DNA of 64,000 nucleotides from Gemmobacter serpentinus (GCF_008973825.1 NZ_WCHR01000004.1:124001-188000), one strand, 5' to 3'; shown: positions 34,362-43,382, numbered from the stretch's first letter. Program-made: numbers and translations. Notes: a model not told the origin generated them from the sequence alone.

Positions 34362-34946
34362 TCAGGCTTCCAGCTCGGCATCCCAGTAGAGGAAATCCAG
34401 CCAGCTGTCATGCAGGTGGTTGGGCGGGAAACGGCGGCCATGGGCGTGCATTTCCTCGGGGCTTGGCTGCACCGGCTGGCGTTTCAGATGCATTCCGACC
34501 TGTCGCAGCGTCTTGTTCGCCTTGCGCAAGTTACAGGGGCTGCAGGCCGCCACGACATTCTGCCACGAGGTCACCCCCCCCTTGGAGCGCGGCACGACAT
34601 GGTCAAAGGTCAGATCGCCGCGCCCGCCGCAATACTGGCAACAGAATTCGTCCCGCAGAAAAAGATTGAAGCGCGTGAAGGCCACGCGCTTCTGGGGTTT
34701 GACAAAATCTTTCAGCACCACGACCGAGGGTATGCGGAACTCTGCCCTCTGACTGCGCACGGTCGTATCATATTCGGCGAGGATCTGCACCCGTTCCAGA
34801 CAGACCGCCTTGATCGCCTCCTGCCAGGGCCAGAGGCTGAGCGGATAATAGGAAAGCGGCCGGTAATCGGCATTAAGCACAAGTGCCGGATAATGCTTCA
34901 GTGCCGCAGGTTCGCGCACGAAACTCGTCCTGAAATCGCCGTCCAT
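34362..34946 (-). CDS. HNH endonuclease family protein
   Basis: A 194-residue protein; the C-terminal half has the HNH core RDEFCCQYCGGRGDLTFDHV, then VPRSKGGVTSWQNVVAACSP CN LRKANKT: two CxxC pairs and the D-H of the active site. The N-terminal half (YPALVLNADYRPLSYYPLSL) is typical of a widely conserved, chromosomally encoded alphaproteobacterial HNH family. The start at 34946 follows GGAGG. Its cellular role is not known; conservation argues against a selfish nuclease. Confidence 0.85.
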   Translation of the reverse strand: MDGDFRTSFVREPAALKHYPALVLNADYRPLSYYPLSLWPWQEAIKAVCLERVQILAEYDTTVRSQRAEFRIPSVVVLKDFVKPQKRVAFTRFNLFLRDEFCCQYCGGRGDLTFDHVVPRSKGGVTSWQNVVAACSPCNLRKANKTLRQVGMHLKRQPVQPSPEEMHAHGRRFPPNHLHDSWLDFLYWDAELEA

Positions 34947-35114
34947 CGTCAATCCGCCTCCGTCCCGTAGACCATCCGGCCGACCGGGGCGAGGAACCCG
35001 CCCCGACAGCCAAACTATATATCGCGTCCTGAGGCTGGCAAGCCCCATGCTGTCGCATAGAAGGCTCGCAATCTTTGGTAAAAGTCTGATGAAACCTGCG
35101 GCGCTCCGTTGCGG

Positions 35115-36320
35115 TCAGCGCGTCTCTTTCGGGCGCATTGCGAACCAGATCAGCGCGGCCCCGGCCAGGATCAGGAAAGGCAGCATCGCCATGTTCACCG
35201 CAGACCACCCGGCCTGCACAGTGCCGCCCGAACAATTCATCAGCCCGCCCGATGCAAAAGAGGCGATCGAGACCCCGCCAAAGACGATGGCATCGTTGAG
35301 CCCCTGCATCGTGCCGCGCTCCTCGGGGCGGTTGTTCGCGGCAATCATCGTGGTGGCACCGATGAAGCCGAAGTTCCACCCGACGCCGAGCAGGATCAGC
35401 GCGGCATAGAAATTCTCCAGCGCCACCCCGCTCATCGCGACGGCCCCGGCAGCGGCAAGGATCACAAGGCCAAGCGCAATCACCCGCTCCACCCCGAAGC
35501 GGGCGATGACATGGCCGGTAAAGAACGAGGGCGCATACATCGCCAGAACATGGGCCGAGACGATGCTGGCCGCATCCGATGTCTCGAAGCCGCAACCCAC
35601 CACCGCCAGCGGCGAGGAGGTCATCACAAGGTTCATCAAAGCATAGGACACCGTGCCGCAGATCACAGCGACGGCAATCGCGGGGGTGCGCAGCAGCTCC
35701 ATCCGGCTGCGCCCGCGCGGGGCCTCTGCCGTGCGGACCACCGGGCGCGGCGCGTGCAGGGCGGCAAACAGGAACGGCCCGATCAGGTTCAGCCCGATCA
35801 CCGCCAGATAGCTGCCAAGGAAGGGCACGACCATCGCATCCGCCGTCACCTTCACCAGTTGCGGCCCGAAGATCGCCGAAGCAAGGCCCCCAGCCATCAC
35901 GCCGGAAATCACCTTGGGGCGGATCGCATCTGAGGCCAGATCGGCGGCAGCAAAGCGGAAGAATCCTTGCGCCGACATATAGCCGCCCGAGATCAGGCTG
36001 GCCGATGCAAAGAGCCAAAATGATCCGATGAACAGCGCATAGGCCGCGATGGCGGCACCAACCGCCCCCGCCAGCGTGCCGATGGTGAAGCCTGCCTTGC
36101 GGCCAAAGCGCTGCATGATCGCGCTCAGCGGTTGCGCCCATAGCATTGAGCCGATCACCATTGCCGTGATCGGCAGCGTCGCCCAACAGGGATTGCTGGC
36201 AAGCGAACTGCCCGCAAGGCCCGCGACTGTAAAGATCAGCGGCATCTGGGCCCCGATCACCGCCTGCGCGACGATCAGCACCCACATATTGTGACGGGCA
36301 AGGCGGTCATTCTGGTCCAT
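35115..36320 (-). CDS. MFS transporter
   Basis: A 401-residue protein with about 12 hydrophobic segments. The loop 2-3 motif appears as MQRFGRKAGFTIG and the later GHVIARFGVERVIALGL is the symmetric copy, as in drug/metabolite MFS exporters. Its own promoter region (36321–36399) is shared with the divergent alkA-type gene. Substrate cannot be predicted. Confidence 0.88.
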   Translation of the reverse strand: MDQNDRLARHNMWVLIVAQAVIGAQMPLIFTVAGLAGSSLASNPCWATLPITAMVIGSMLWAQPLSAIMQRFGRKAGFTIGTLAGAVGAAIAAYALFIGSFWLFASASLISGGYMSAQGFFRFAAADLASDAIRPKVISGVMAGGLASAIFGPQLVKVTADAMVVPFLGSYLAVIGLNLIGPFLFAALHAPRPVVRTAEAPRGRSRMELLRTPAIAVAVICGTVSYALMNLVMTSSPLAVVGCGFETSDAASIVSAHVLAMYAPSFFTGHVIARFGVERVIALGLVILAAAGAVAMSGVALENFYAALILLGVGWNFGFIGATTMIAANNRPEERGTMQGLNDAIVFGGVSIASFASGGLMNCSGGTVQAGWSAVNMAMLPFLILAGAALIWFAMRPKETR

Positions 36321-36399
36321 GACCGGCGACTATCCCTGCGGCACTGCCTTGTGCAAGGGCCTTCTGTCCGGCTAGCCTGCGGCAAAACGGAGGGACCGC

Positions 36400-37029
36400 A
36401 TGGTCGGACGCATCATCGAGGGGCCTGACGATATTGCCGAAGGGGTGGATTGGCTCTCACGCCATGACAAGCGTTTCGCACAAGCCTATGAAATGACAGG
36501 TGAATTGCCACTTCGCCGCAACCCGGAGGGGTTTGCGCAACTGTTGGGTGCCATTGTCAGCCAGCAGGTCTCGGTGGCCTCGGCCCGCGCGATCTGGGGC
36601 CGGGTTCAGGCGGCAGGGCTGCACAGCCCCGAGGCCGTGCGCGGCGCGACGGATGAGGATCTGCGCGCCTGTGGCCTGTCGCGCCCCAAGCTGCGCTATG
36701 CCCGTGCCTTGGCCGAGGCCGATCTGGATTTCACCGCGTTGCGCCTGATGTCCGATGATCAGATCATCACGCAACTCATTGAACTGCCTGGGATCGGCCG
36801 CTGGACGGCCGAGATCTACGCGATGTTCAGTCTGGGCCGCGCCGATGTCTTTGCCCATAATGATCTGGCCTTGCAGGAATCCTGGCGGCTGCTGTTTGAG
36901 CAGGAAAATCGCCCCAATGAGCGCGAGATGCGCGCCATTGCGGCAGCATGGAGCCCGTGGCGCGCGGTTGCGGCGCGGCTGCTCTGGGCCTACTACCATG
37001 TGGCCAAAGGTCGGGAAGGGATCAGATGA
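36400..37029 (+). CDS. alkA: DNA-3-methyladenine glycosylase (AlkA-like)
   Basis: A 209-residue HhH-GPD glycosylase: FAQLLGAIVSQQVSVASARA, then the helix-hairpin-helix LIELPGIGRWTAEIYAMFSL with the catalytic Asp in ADVFAHNDLALQESW (here V-F-A-H-N-D; family has F-P-x-x-D) and a final SPWRAVAARLLWAYYHV. It lacks the N-terminal AlkA domain of E. coli, as short alphaproteobacterial forms do. It excises alkylated purines in base-excision repair. GGAGG precedes the ATG; the stop overlaps the next gene by 4 nt. Confidence 0.9.
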   Translation: MVGRIIEGPDDIAEGVDWLSRHDKRFAQAYEMTGELPLRRNPEGFAQLLGAIVSQQVSVASARAIWGRVQAAGLHSPEAVRGATDEDLRACGLSRPKLRYARALAEADLDFTALRLMSDDQIITQLIELPGIGRWTAEIYAMFSLGRADVFAHNDLALQESWRLLFEQENRPNEREMRAIAAAWSPWRAVAARLLWAYYHVAKGREGIR

Positions 37030-37682
37030 CGCTGGAATCAAAACGTCGCGCACCGCAATCGGGCACTGCCCGCTCCATGGTGATTTTTGTCCATGGCTAT
37101 GGTGCCGATGGCGCGGACCTGCTGGGTCTTGCCGATCCACTGGCACCACATCTGCCCGATACGGTGTTTTACAGTCCGAACGCGCCGGAAAAATGCACCA
37201 ACAACCCGTTCGGCTATCAGTGGTTTCCGATCCCCTGGCTGGACGGGTCCAGCGAACAGGCGGCGAAAACCTCGATGGCGGCCTCGGTCGATCTGCTGAA
37301 CGCCTTCATTGATGAGAAGCTTGCCGAGAACAACCTCACCGCGGAAGCCCTTGCTCTGGTTGGGTTTTCGCAAGGCACGATGATGAGCCTGCATATCGCG
37401 CCGCGCCGTGACACGGCGATTGCCGGGGTGGTCGGCTTTTCGGGCCGCCTGCTGGAACCCGAACGCCTGCATCCGGAAACCCGGGTCAAGCCGCCGATCC
37501 TGCTGGTTCATGGCGATGCCGATGAAATGGTCCCGTTCGAGGATATGGGCCGCGCCGGAAACGCATTGGTCGAAGAGGGGTTCGAGGTCTATGCCCATGT
37601 GATGAAGGGCACCGGCCACGGCATCGCGCCCGACGGGCTGCAAGTGGCGCTGTCTTTCCTCAGCGACAAGCTGCCCGCCTGA
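37026..37682 (+). CDS. alpha/beta hydrolase (carboxylesterase/phospholipase family)
   Basis: A 218-residue protein: VIFVHGYGADGADLLGLADP (oxyanion), LALVGFSQGTMMSLHIAPRR (nucleophile Ser in GFSQG), ILLVHGDADEMVPFEDMGRA (Asp) and MKGTGHGIAPDGLQVALSFL (His). The set matches the YpfH/acyl-protein-thioesterase-like esterases. It is translationally coupled to alkA through ATGA, although no functional link is obvious. Confidence 0.88.
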   Translation: MTLESKRRAPQSGTARSMVIFVHGYGADGADLLGLADPLAPHLPDTVFYSPNAPEKCTNNPFGYQWFPIPWLDGSSEQAAKTSMAASVDLLNAFIDEKLAENNLTAEALALVGFSQGTMMSLHIAPRRDTAIAGVVGFSGRLLEPERLHPETRVKPPILLVHGDADEMVPFEDMGRAGNALVEEGFEVYAHVMKGTGHGIAPDGLQVALSFLSDKLPA

Positions 37683-37778
37683 ACCCGCCTTGCGGCCCGC
37701 GCAACTTTGCGGCGTAACCTTGCTTCCCTGCTCAGGCTTGCTTTGCGGCCTGCAATTGCTTTGCTGATTGCCCAAATA

Positions 37779-37806
37779 CTCCCGCCGGAGGCATCCGCCG
37801 GCGGAG
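37779..37806. repeat. GC-rich hairpin, member of a recurring intergenic element
   Basis: CTCCCGCCGGAG/CTCCGCCGG-type stem with a short loop. Read on the minus strand it is followed by AGTATTTGGGCAAT, similar to the GGATATTTTCAGACAGA and GGATATTTGCGAACAGATGA tails at 48971 and 61622. It lies between convergent genes, so it may also terminate transcription. Confidence 0.5.
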
Positions 37807-37825
37807 CAAGAGTAAACGCATCACA

Positions 37826-38581
37826 TTAATAATGTCCGGTAAGCGATTGCCATAACAAGCGTTTTCGCCGGGTGAACTCGGTCGGAACCAGCTTGCCCTC
37901 CGCCACCAATGCCGGGTCCCGCACCGCCATTTCCAGCACAGGCCGTGTCAGATAGGCGGCAAGCGCCGCGCCGCGCGGCAAGGGTTGCCGTGCCTCGGCC
38001 AGCCGCAGCAGACCGGCGCGGGCCAGTGCCGCAACCCCGGCGCGGGTGCCATCCAGCAGGGGCACCCGCCCCAATTCCTCCAGCTTTGGCACCGCCCGCA
38101 GATAATTCGCCAGGGCCTGCCCGGTGCCAAGCGCAAGGGCCGAAGGGCCGCTGCTGGCGGCCGCGCCAAGCGCCAGGGCAGAGACCTGCATCAACGCGCC
38201 CCCCGTCGCCTCCAGATAGGCCCAAAGTCCTGCCTCATCGGCATGGGGGTCGCGATAGATATCCCATTGCCGGGCCGCCGCCATCCCGTCCAGAAGATCC
38301 AGCGGCAAGGCCTTGGTGCGGATCAGTTTTCCCAACGGGGACGCCACCTCATGCGGCTGCGCCGGCCCCTGCGCCTCGGCCTCGATCACATCGCGCCACC
38401 ATTGCAGGCGCATCTCGGCGATCATCGGCTCCTTGCTGGCCCAGGGCGCGCGCGCCAGTTCGGCATTGAAGGCGTAAAGGACCGCGAGGGTCGCGCGGTC
38501 GCCCACGGGGGCCGCCATCAGTGCCGCAAACCGCTCCGGGTCGCTGCGTTGGACGATCTCGGCGCAGGCCTCGATACTCAT
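37826..38581 (-). CDS. squalene/phytoene synthase-fold protein, catalytic Asp motifs absent
   Basis: A 251-residue protein with the synthase fold outline (RFAALMAAPVGDRATLAVLY AFNAELARAPW, IAEMRLQWWRDVIEAEAQG, ALANYLRAVPKLEELGRVPL). The two DxxxD motifs needed for prenyl-diphosphate binding are not seen: the first helix reads YAFNAELARAP and the second GQALANYLRAVP. It therefore resembles NDUFAF6-type proteins, linked to complex I assembly, more than CrtB. The start at 38581 is preferred; an ATG at 38614 would overlap cimA by 23 nt. It follows cimA on the same strand. Confidence 0.75.
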   Translation of the reverse strand: MSIEACAEIVQRSDPERFAALMAAPVGDRATLAVLYAFNAELARAPWASKEPMIAEMRLQWWRDVIEAEAQGPAQPHEVASPLGKLIRTKALPLDLLDGMAAARQWDIYRDPHADEAGLWAYLEATGGALMQVSALALGAAASSGPSALALGTGQALANYLRAVPKLEELGRVPLLDGTRAGVAALARAGLLRLAEARQPLPRGAALAAYLTRPVLEMAVRDPALVAEGKLVPTEFTRRKRLLWQSLTGHY

Positions 38582-38591
38582 GCAGAAAGGC

Positions 38592-40214
38592 TCATCTTGC
38601 CGGCACCACTTCATCGCGGATCAGTTTCCACCGCACCGCATCGAGCAGCGCCTCGAAACTGGCGTCAACAATATTGGGCGAAACGCCGACGGTCGACCAG
38701 CGTTGCCCACGCCCGTCCTCGCTGTCGATGATGACGCGGGTCACCGCCTCGGTGCCGCCTTGCGTGATGCGCACCTTGAAATCCACCAGCTTCATGTCGT
38801 CGATACAGGCCTGATACGGCCCCAGATCCTTTGCCAAGGCCTTGGACAGCGCATTGACCGGCCCGCGGTCGCTGCCCGTCGCATCGCGGCTTTCCGAGAC
38901 CGACAGCATCTGCTGGCCCGCGACGGTGACCACAACCACCGCTTCCGACAGGCTGATGCGGCGACCATCGGGTTCATTGCGGCGCTCCACCGTCACGCGG
39001 TAGCGCTCCACATCGAAGAAATGCGGCGCAAGGCCCAATGCGCTGCGCGCCAGCATCTCGAAGGAGGCCAGCGCCCCGTCATAGGCGTAACCCTCATCCT
39101 CGCGCTGCTTCACCACATCCAGGATATGGCCAAGGCGCGGATCGTCCGATGCCACCTCGATCCCCGCCGCCTTCAACCGCGCGCGCAGATTGGACTGTCC
39201 CGCCTGATTGCTCATCGGAATCAGACGGGTATTGCCGATCACCGCCGGATCGACATGTTCATAGGTCGAGGGGTCTTTCAGGATGGCCGAGGCATGTAGC
39301 CCGGCCTTGTGCGCAAAGGCCGATGCGCCGACATAGGGCGCGGAGCGCAGCGGCACCCGGTTCAGGATATCATCCAGCATCCGCGAGGTTTTCACCAGAT
39401 CCGCCAGCGCCGCCGCGCTGATGCCGGTCTCCAATGTGCTGCAGAATGGCTCCTTCAGCGCCAGCGTCGGAATCAGCGTGACAAGATTGGCATTGCCGCA
39501 ACGCTCGCCCAACCCGTTCAACGTGCCCTGGATCTGTCGCGCCCCGGCCCGCACCGCCGCAAGGCTGTTGGCCACCGCATTGCCGGTGTCGTCATGGCAA
39601 TGGATGCCCAAATTCGCGCCCGGAATGCCCGAGGCGATCACCGCGCGGGTGATCGCGCCGACCTCTTCGGGCAGCGTGCCGCCATTGGTATCGCATAGCA
39701 CGATCCAGCGCGCCCCGGCCGCAAACCCGGCATGAAGGCAGGCCAGCGCATAATCCGGGTTGGCCTTGTAGCCATCAAAGAAATGCTCGGCATCCAGCAT
39801 GGCCTCGCGGCCCCTTGCCACGACATGGGCGATGGAGGCGCGGATATTCTCGACATTCTCTTCCAGCGTGATGCCAAGCGCGGTGGTCACATGGAAGTCA
39901 TGGCTTTTGCCGACCAGACAGACGGCGGGGGTCGCGGCGTCCAGCACGGCTGCCAGAACATCGTCATTCTCGGCCGAACGCCCGGCGCGCTTGGTCATGC
40001 CAAAGGCGGTAAAGCGCGCCCGGGTTTCCGGGCGGGCGCGAAAGAAATCGCTGTCGGTCGGATTGGCCCCCGGCCATCCGCCTTCGATGTAATCCACCCC
40101 AAGCGCATCAAGGGCCGCGGTGATATGCAGCTTTTCTGCCAGCGAGAACTGCACCCCTTGGGTCTGCTGCCCGTCACGCAGGGTTGTGTCGAAAAGGTAA
40201 AGACGCTCGCGCAT
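38592..40214 (-). CDS. cimA: citramalate synthase
   Basis: A 540-residue protein. The HMGL-like TIM barrel starts LYLFDTTLRDGQQTQGVQFS and has IEGGWPGANPTDSDFF, LCDTNGGTLPEEVGAI and GIHCHDDTGNAVANSLAAV RAG, followed by a C-terminal LeuA dimer/regulatory domain (RRISLSEAVVVVTVAGQQML). Length and GGWPG/NPTD motifs indicate the CimA type rather than LeuA: acetyl-CoA plus pyruvate to citramalate, for isoleucine. The start at ATG 40214 is preferred over a TTG six codons upstream. Confidence 0.93.
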   Translation of the reverse strand: MRERLYLFDTTLRDGQQTQGVQFSLAEKLHITAALDALGVDYIEGGWPGANPTDSDFFRARPETRARFTAFGMTKRAGRSAENDDVLAAVLDAATPAVCLVGKSHDFHVTTALGITLEENVENIRASIAHVVARGREAMLDAEHFFDGYKANPDYALACLHAGFAAGARWIVLCDTNGGTLPEEVGAITRAVIASGIPGANLGIHCHDDTGNAVANSLAAVRAGARQIQGTLNGLGERCGNANLVTLIPTLALKEPFCSTLETGISAAALADLVKTSRMLDDILNRVPLRSAPYVGASAFAHKAGLHASAILKDPSTYEHVDPAVIGNTRLIPMSNQAGQSNLRARLKAAGIEVASDDPRLGHILDVVKQREDEGYAYDGALASFEMLARSALGLAPHFFDVERYRVTVERRNEPDGRRISLSEAVVVVTVAGQQMLSVSESRDATGSDRGPVNALSKALAKDLGPYQACIDDMKLVDFKVRITQGGTEAVTRVIIDSEDGRGQRWSTVGVSPNIVDASFEALLDAVRWKLIRDEVVPAR

Positions 40215-40313
40215 GTGGCTGGCTTTCGGCAAGGATCAGGCTTGTGCGGCCGCACAGGCTTCGGGGCTGGGGCGATCGGTCCGGGTCGGTTGAACCGGGG
40301 CAAGCAGCCTGGT

Positions 40314-40775
40314 TCAATCTTCGTCAACGACGCGGAACAGCGCGGGCACAGCCGGGCAAGGCCGCATTTCGTTGCGGATCACATCGGACAGACGGGTCTG
40401 GTGCAAAAAGACATAGACATGGGCCGAAAGGCCTTCCCAAAGCCGGTTGGTCAGCGATTGCGCGCGCGACCCCGATACCCCGCCCGAGGCACCTGCCCCG
40501 GTATGCAGCGCGTTCACCGTCTCCTCGACGGCCTCCATCACCTCGGAGACCCGGATGTCGGACGGGCTGCGCGACAGGCGATAGCCACCGCCCGGGCCGC
40601 GCACGGCCTCGACCAGCCCCGACCGGCGCAGCTTCACGAACAGCTGTTCCAGATAGGGCAGCGAAATATCCTGCCGTTTCGAGATTTCGGCCAGCGAAAC
40701 CAGATCCTCAGGCTTGGCCAAGGCCAGATCGGCCAAAGCGACCATGGCATAGCGGCCTTTCGTCGAGAGTTTCAT
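40314..40775 (-). CDS. iscR: Rrf2-family regulator IscR, single-Cys type
   Basis: A 153-residue protein. N-terminal winged helix KLSTKGRYAMVALADLALAK and SLAEISKRQDISLPYLEQLF, then the wing GPGGGYRLSRSPSDIRVSEV, all typical of IscR. The stretch where E. coli IscR has Cys92/98/104 (here HTGAGASGGVSGSR, residues 91–104) has no Cys. The only Cys in the protein is C140 (MRPCPAVP). Rhodobacter IscR proteins are known to sense iron with such an unusual ligand set. It diverges from the alpha/beta-hydrolase gene at 40933, so one promoter region serves both. Confidence 0.88.
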   Translation of the reverse strand: MKLSTKGRYAMVALADLALAKPEDLVSLAEISKRQDISLPYLEQLFVKLRRSGLVEAVRGPGGGYRLSRSPSDIRVSEVMEAVEETVNALHTGAGASGGVSGSRAQSLTNRLWEGLSAHVYVFLHQTRLSDVIRNEMRPCPAVPALFRVVDED

Positions 40776-40932
40776 CTGCAGCCCTCCCCAAATCCATTGA
40801 CGCCACCGACCGGGGCGCTTAACTCAACCCCATGCCTGCGGCATCGCCGCTTGGGATTAGAACAACCGCCCGGATTGCGCAATCTTCAAGGAAGGTTCTA
40901 TCGCGGGCGTTGACAAGGACAAAGGCGACGAA

Positions 40933-41592
40933 ATGCCCGAAGTGATCTTTGCCGGCCCCGAGGGCCGTCTGGAAGGCCGTTATCACCCGCAAAAGGACCG
41001 TGACGCGCCGATTGCCATCGTGCTGCATCCGCATCCGCAATTCGGCGGCACGATGAACCAGAAGGTCGTCTATAACCTGCATTACACCTTCTACAATCTG
41101 GGTTTCACCGTTCTGCGCTTCAATTTCCGTGGTGTCGGGCGCAGTCAGGGCGAATATGATCAGGGCATTGGCGAGCTGTCCGATGCAGCCTCGGCGCTGG
41201 ATTACCTGCAAGCGATGAACCCCAATTCCAAGCATTGCTGGGTTGCGGGCTTCAGCTTCGGGGCCTGGATCGGGATGCAGCTTCTGATGCGCCGCCCCGA
41301 GATCACCGGCTTCATCTCGGTGTCGCCCGATGCGTCGCGCTATGATTTCAGCTTCCTCGCGCCCTGCCCGGCCTCCGGCCTGATCATCAACGGCACCGCC
41401 GACCGGATCGCGCCGCCGAAGGAAACGCTGACCCTGGTGAACAAGCTGCATGAGCAAAAGGGCATCACCATCACCCACGATCAGGTGGACGGTGCCGACC
41501 ACTTCTTCACCAATGAAGAACAGCATATGAAACCGATGCTGGACACGGTTTCGGGCTATGTGAAACGTCGTCTGGGCGAAGGCACGCGCTGA
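40933..41592 (+). CDS. alpha/beta hydrolase
   Basis: A 219-residue protein: IAIVLHPHPQFGGTMNQKVV (HPHPxxGGxMxNxVV signature of the YhgA/YfbB-like 'dienelactone hydrolase-related' group), NFRGVGRSQGEYDQGIGELS, VAGFSFGAWIGMQLLMRRPE (nucleophile Ser in GFSFG), TADRIAPPKE (Asp) and VDGADHFFTNEE (His). This group often lies beside Fe-S assembly genes in Rhodobacteraceae, as here beside iscR. Substrate unknown. The stop overlaps the next ATG (TGATG). Confidence 0.85.
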   Translation: MPEVIFAGPEGRLEGRYHPQKDRDAPIAIVLHPHPQFGGTMNQKVVYNLHYTFYNLGFTVLRFNFRGVGRSQGEYDQGIGELSDAASALDYLQAMNPNSKHCWVAGFSFGAWIGMQLLMRRPEITGFISVSPDASRYDFSFLAPCPASGLIINGTADRIAPPKETLTLVNKLHEQKGITITHDQVDGADHFFTNEEQHMKPMLDTVSGYVKRRLGEGTR

Positions 41593-41825
41593 TGGGCGTC
41601 ACCGAAGACCTGGCCGATGCCCTGGCCCGCGACGTGCTGGCCGCGATGGACGAGATGGGCGACGAGCGTTACTTCATGGAGATCGGCAAGATGCTGGCCT
41701 CGCTCTCGCCCTCGATGGAAGACGGGTTCATGACGGCCATGCGGGTGCGGCTGGCCGAACGGCGGGCGCGCGATATGCTGGCGCGTCGGCTGGCCAGCTT
41801 CCGCAAGGAAAAGGCGGGTGAATAG
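41592..41825 (+). CDS. small helical protein, function unknown
   Basis: A 77-residue protein starting in the stop codon of the upstream hydrolase gene. It is entirely helical and charged (LADALARDVLAAMDEMGDER, YFMEIGKMLASLSPSMEDGF, RLAERRARDMLARRLASFRK). No family recognised. Coupling on both sides makes it a genuine gene of the cluster. Confidence 0.7.
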   Translation: MGVTEDLADALARDVLAAMDEMGDERYFMEIGKMLASLSPSMEDGFMTAMRVRLAERRARDMLARRLASFRKEKAGE

Positions 41826-42234
41826 CACGCGGCAGCCGGGCGCGGGAAATCCGTTGCGGCTGATTGCATTCATGGCGCTTGGTATGGGCGGCTTTCTGGG
41901 CCTGCCTTTGGCGATCCGGGGGCAATCCTGCACGGCCCCCGCCGCGCCTCTGTCCGACCTGCTGGTGCAGCCTGTCGCGCTGCTCTCCATTCTGGCCCCC
42001 ATCGTCGCGGGCTATTTCATCCTTTTCGCTGCCCCGCCGGGTCGTCGGATCTCGCCGATCCTGCGCCTCTCCGCGATCCTGCTTGCGGTCATCCTGCCGA
42101 TCACCGCGCTGACCCTGATGATGTCAGGCTTTTGTAATAGCGGCCTCAGCGCCGTCGAATTTGCCCTGCGCATCGGTGTCGGGCTTGCCGCAGCAGCCCT
42201 TGCGCTGCGCCTGATCTCGGTGCCCCAACGATGA
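41818..42234 (+). CDS. small membrane protein
   Basis: A 138-residue protein from a GTG at 41818, inside the end of the previous gene (8-nt overlap). Three hydrophobic segments: LIAFMALGMGGFLGLPLAI, PVALLSILAPIVAGYFILF and LSAILLAVILPITALTLMM, with a fourth weaker one near the end. No family recognised. It links the hydrolase/small-protein genes to the tandem-HD gene. Confidence 0.65.
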   Translation: MNSTRQPGAGNPLRLIAFMALGMGGFLGLPLAIRGQSCTAPAAPLSDLLVQPVALLSILAPIVAGYFILFAAPPGRRISPILRLSAILLAVILPITALTLMMSGFCNSGLSAVEFALRIGVGLAAAALALRLISVPQR

Positions 42235-43382
42235 GCGACCGCCTGCAACTCCAGTTCGATTTCCTGAATGCGGCCGACCGGCTGAAATCGGTGGATCGCG
42301 CCAATGTGCTGATGGATATCAGCCGCCCAGAAAATGTCGCCGAACATAGCTGGCATCTGGCGCTTTGGGCGCTGATCATGGGCGCGCCAGATGGGGTCGA
42401 TCTGGACCGGGTCATTGCGATGCTCTTGCTGCATGACCTCCCCGAGATTGACTGCGGCGATCACCCGATCCATCTGCAGCATGATCTGGCCGCGGTGGCG
42501 GCCGCCGAGCTTGCGGCGGCGCAGCATCTGTTCAGCCTGTTGCCCACCGATCTCCATGCCCGCTTCCTTGCCTTGTGGCAGGAGTTTGAGGCGGCCGAGA
42601 CGCCCGAGGCCCGGCTGGCCAAACGCTATGACCATGCGCAGCCGATCTTTCAGGTGCTGATGGCGCAAGACCCGCTTGAGGATCATCTGGCAGTCGTGCG
42701 CGACAATCTGTCTACCGGGCGCGCCGCGCGGTTTCGCGGCGAATGGCCCGCGATCCATATCCATGCCTCCGATCTGCTGAACGGTGGCCCCGGCACCGCT
42801 GACACCGACCTGCGCGCATGTCTGGCCTTTCTGGCCGAAGCCGACCGGCTGAAATCGGTTTACCGCGCCACCACGCTTGTCGATGCCTCGCGCCCCGAAA
42901 ATTCCGGTGAGCACAGCTGGCATCTGGCGCTTTACGCCTTGACCCTTGCCGATCAGGCCGCAGAGGGCGTCGATATCACTCGCGTCATCCGCATGTTGTT
43001 GCTGCATGATCTTGTAGAGATCGATGTGGGCGATGTGCCGATCCATTCCGCCAATGGCACGGCGCATGGCAGCACCGCCACGCAGGATGCCGAGGCCCGC
43101 GCCGCCGACCGTATTTTCGGCCTGCTGCCCGCCGCACAAGGCGCGGAAATGCGCGCGCTTTGGGATGAGTTCGAGGCGGCGGAAAGTCCTGACGCCGTTT
43201 TCGCCAAGAGCCTGGACCGGGTGCAACCGGTCATGGCCAATCTGATGTCAGGCGGCGGCACATGGATCAGCTATCAGGTGACAGCCGAGCAGCTGGAGAC
43301 CCGCGTCGGCGTCAAGATCGCCCGCGGTGCGCCGCAGCTCTGGCCCTGGGTCCGCGCCCAGACCGCGCGCTATTTCGGCTGA
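42231..43382 (+). CDS. tandem HD-domain (YfbR-like) phosphohydrolase
   Basis: A 383-residue protein that consists of two homologous HD domains. Domain 1 (about 1–185): ADRLKSVDRANVLMDISRPE, NVAEHSWHLALWAL, LLLHDLPEIDCGDHPIH. Domain 2 (about 200–383): ADRLKSVYRATTLVDASRPE, NSGEHSWHLALYAL, LLLHDLVEIDVGDVPIH. Both keep the H…HD…D metal set. Single-domain relatives are YfbR-type 5'-deoxynucleotidases acting on dNMPs. An intragenic duplication gives a built-in dimer. The start overlaps the upstream gene by 4 nt. Confidence 0.88.
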   Translation: MSDRLQLQFDFLNAADRLKSVDRANVLMDISRPENVAEHSWHLALWALIMGAPDGVDLDRVIAMLLLHDLPEIDCGDHPIHLQHDLAAVAAAELAAAQHLFSLLPTDLHARFLALWQEFEAAETPEARLAKRYDHAQPIFQVLMAQDPLEDHLAVVRDNLSTGRAARFRGEWPAIHIHASDLLNGGPGTADTDLRACLAFLAEADRLKSVYRATTLVDASRPENSGEHSWHLALYALTLADQAAEGVDITRVIRMLLLHDLVEIDVGDVPIHSANGTAHGSTATQDAEARAADRIFGLLPAAQGAEMRALWDEFEAAESPDAVFAKSLDRVQPVMANLMSGGGTWISYQVTAEQLETRVGVKIARGAPQLWPWVRAQTARYFG

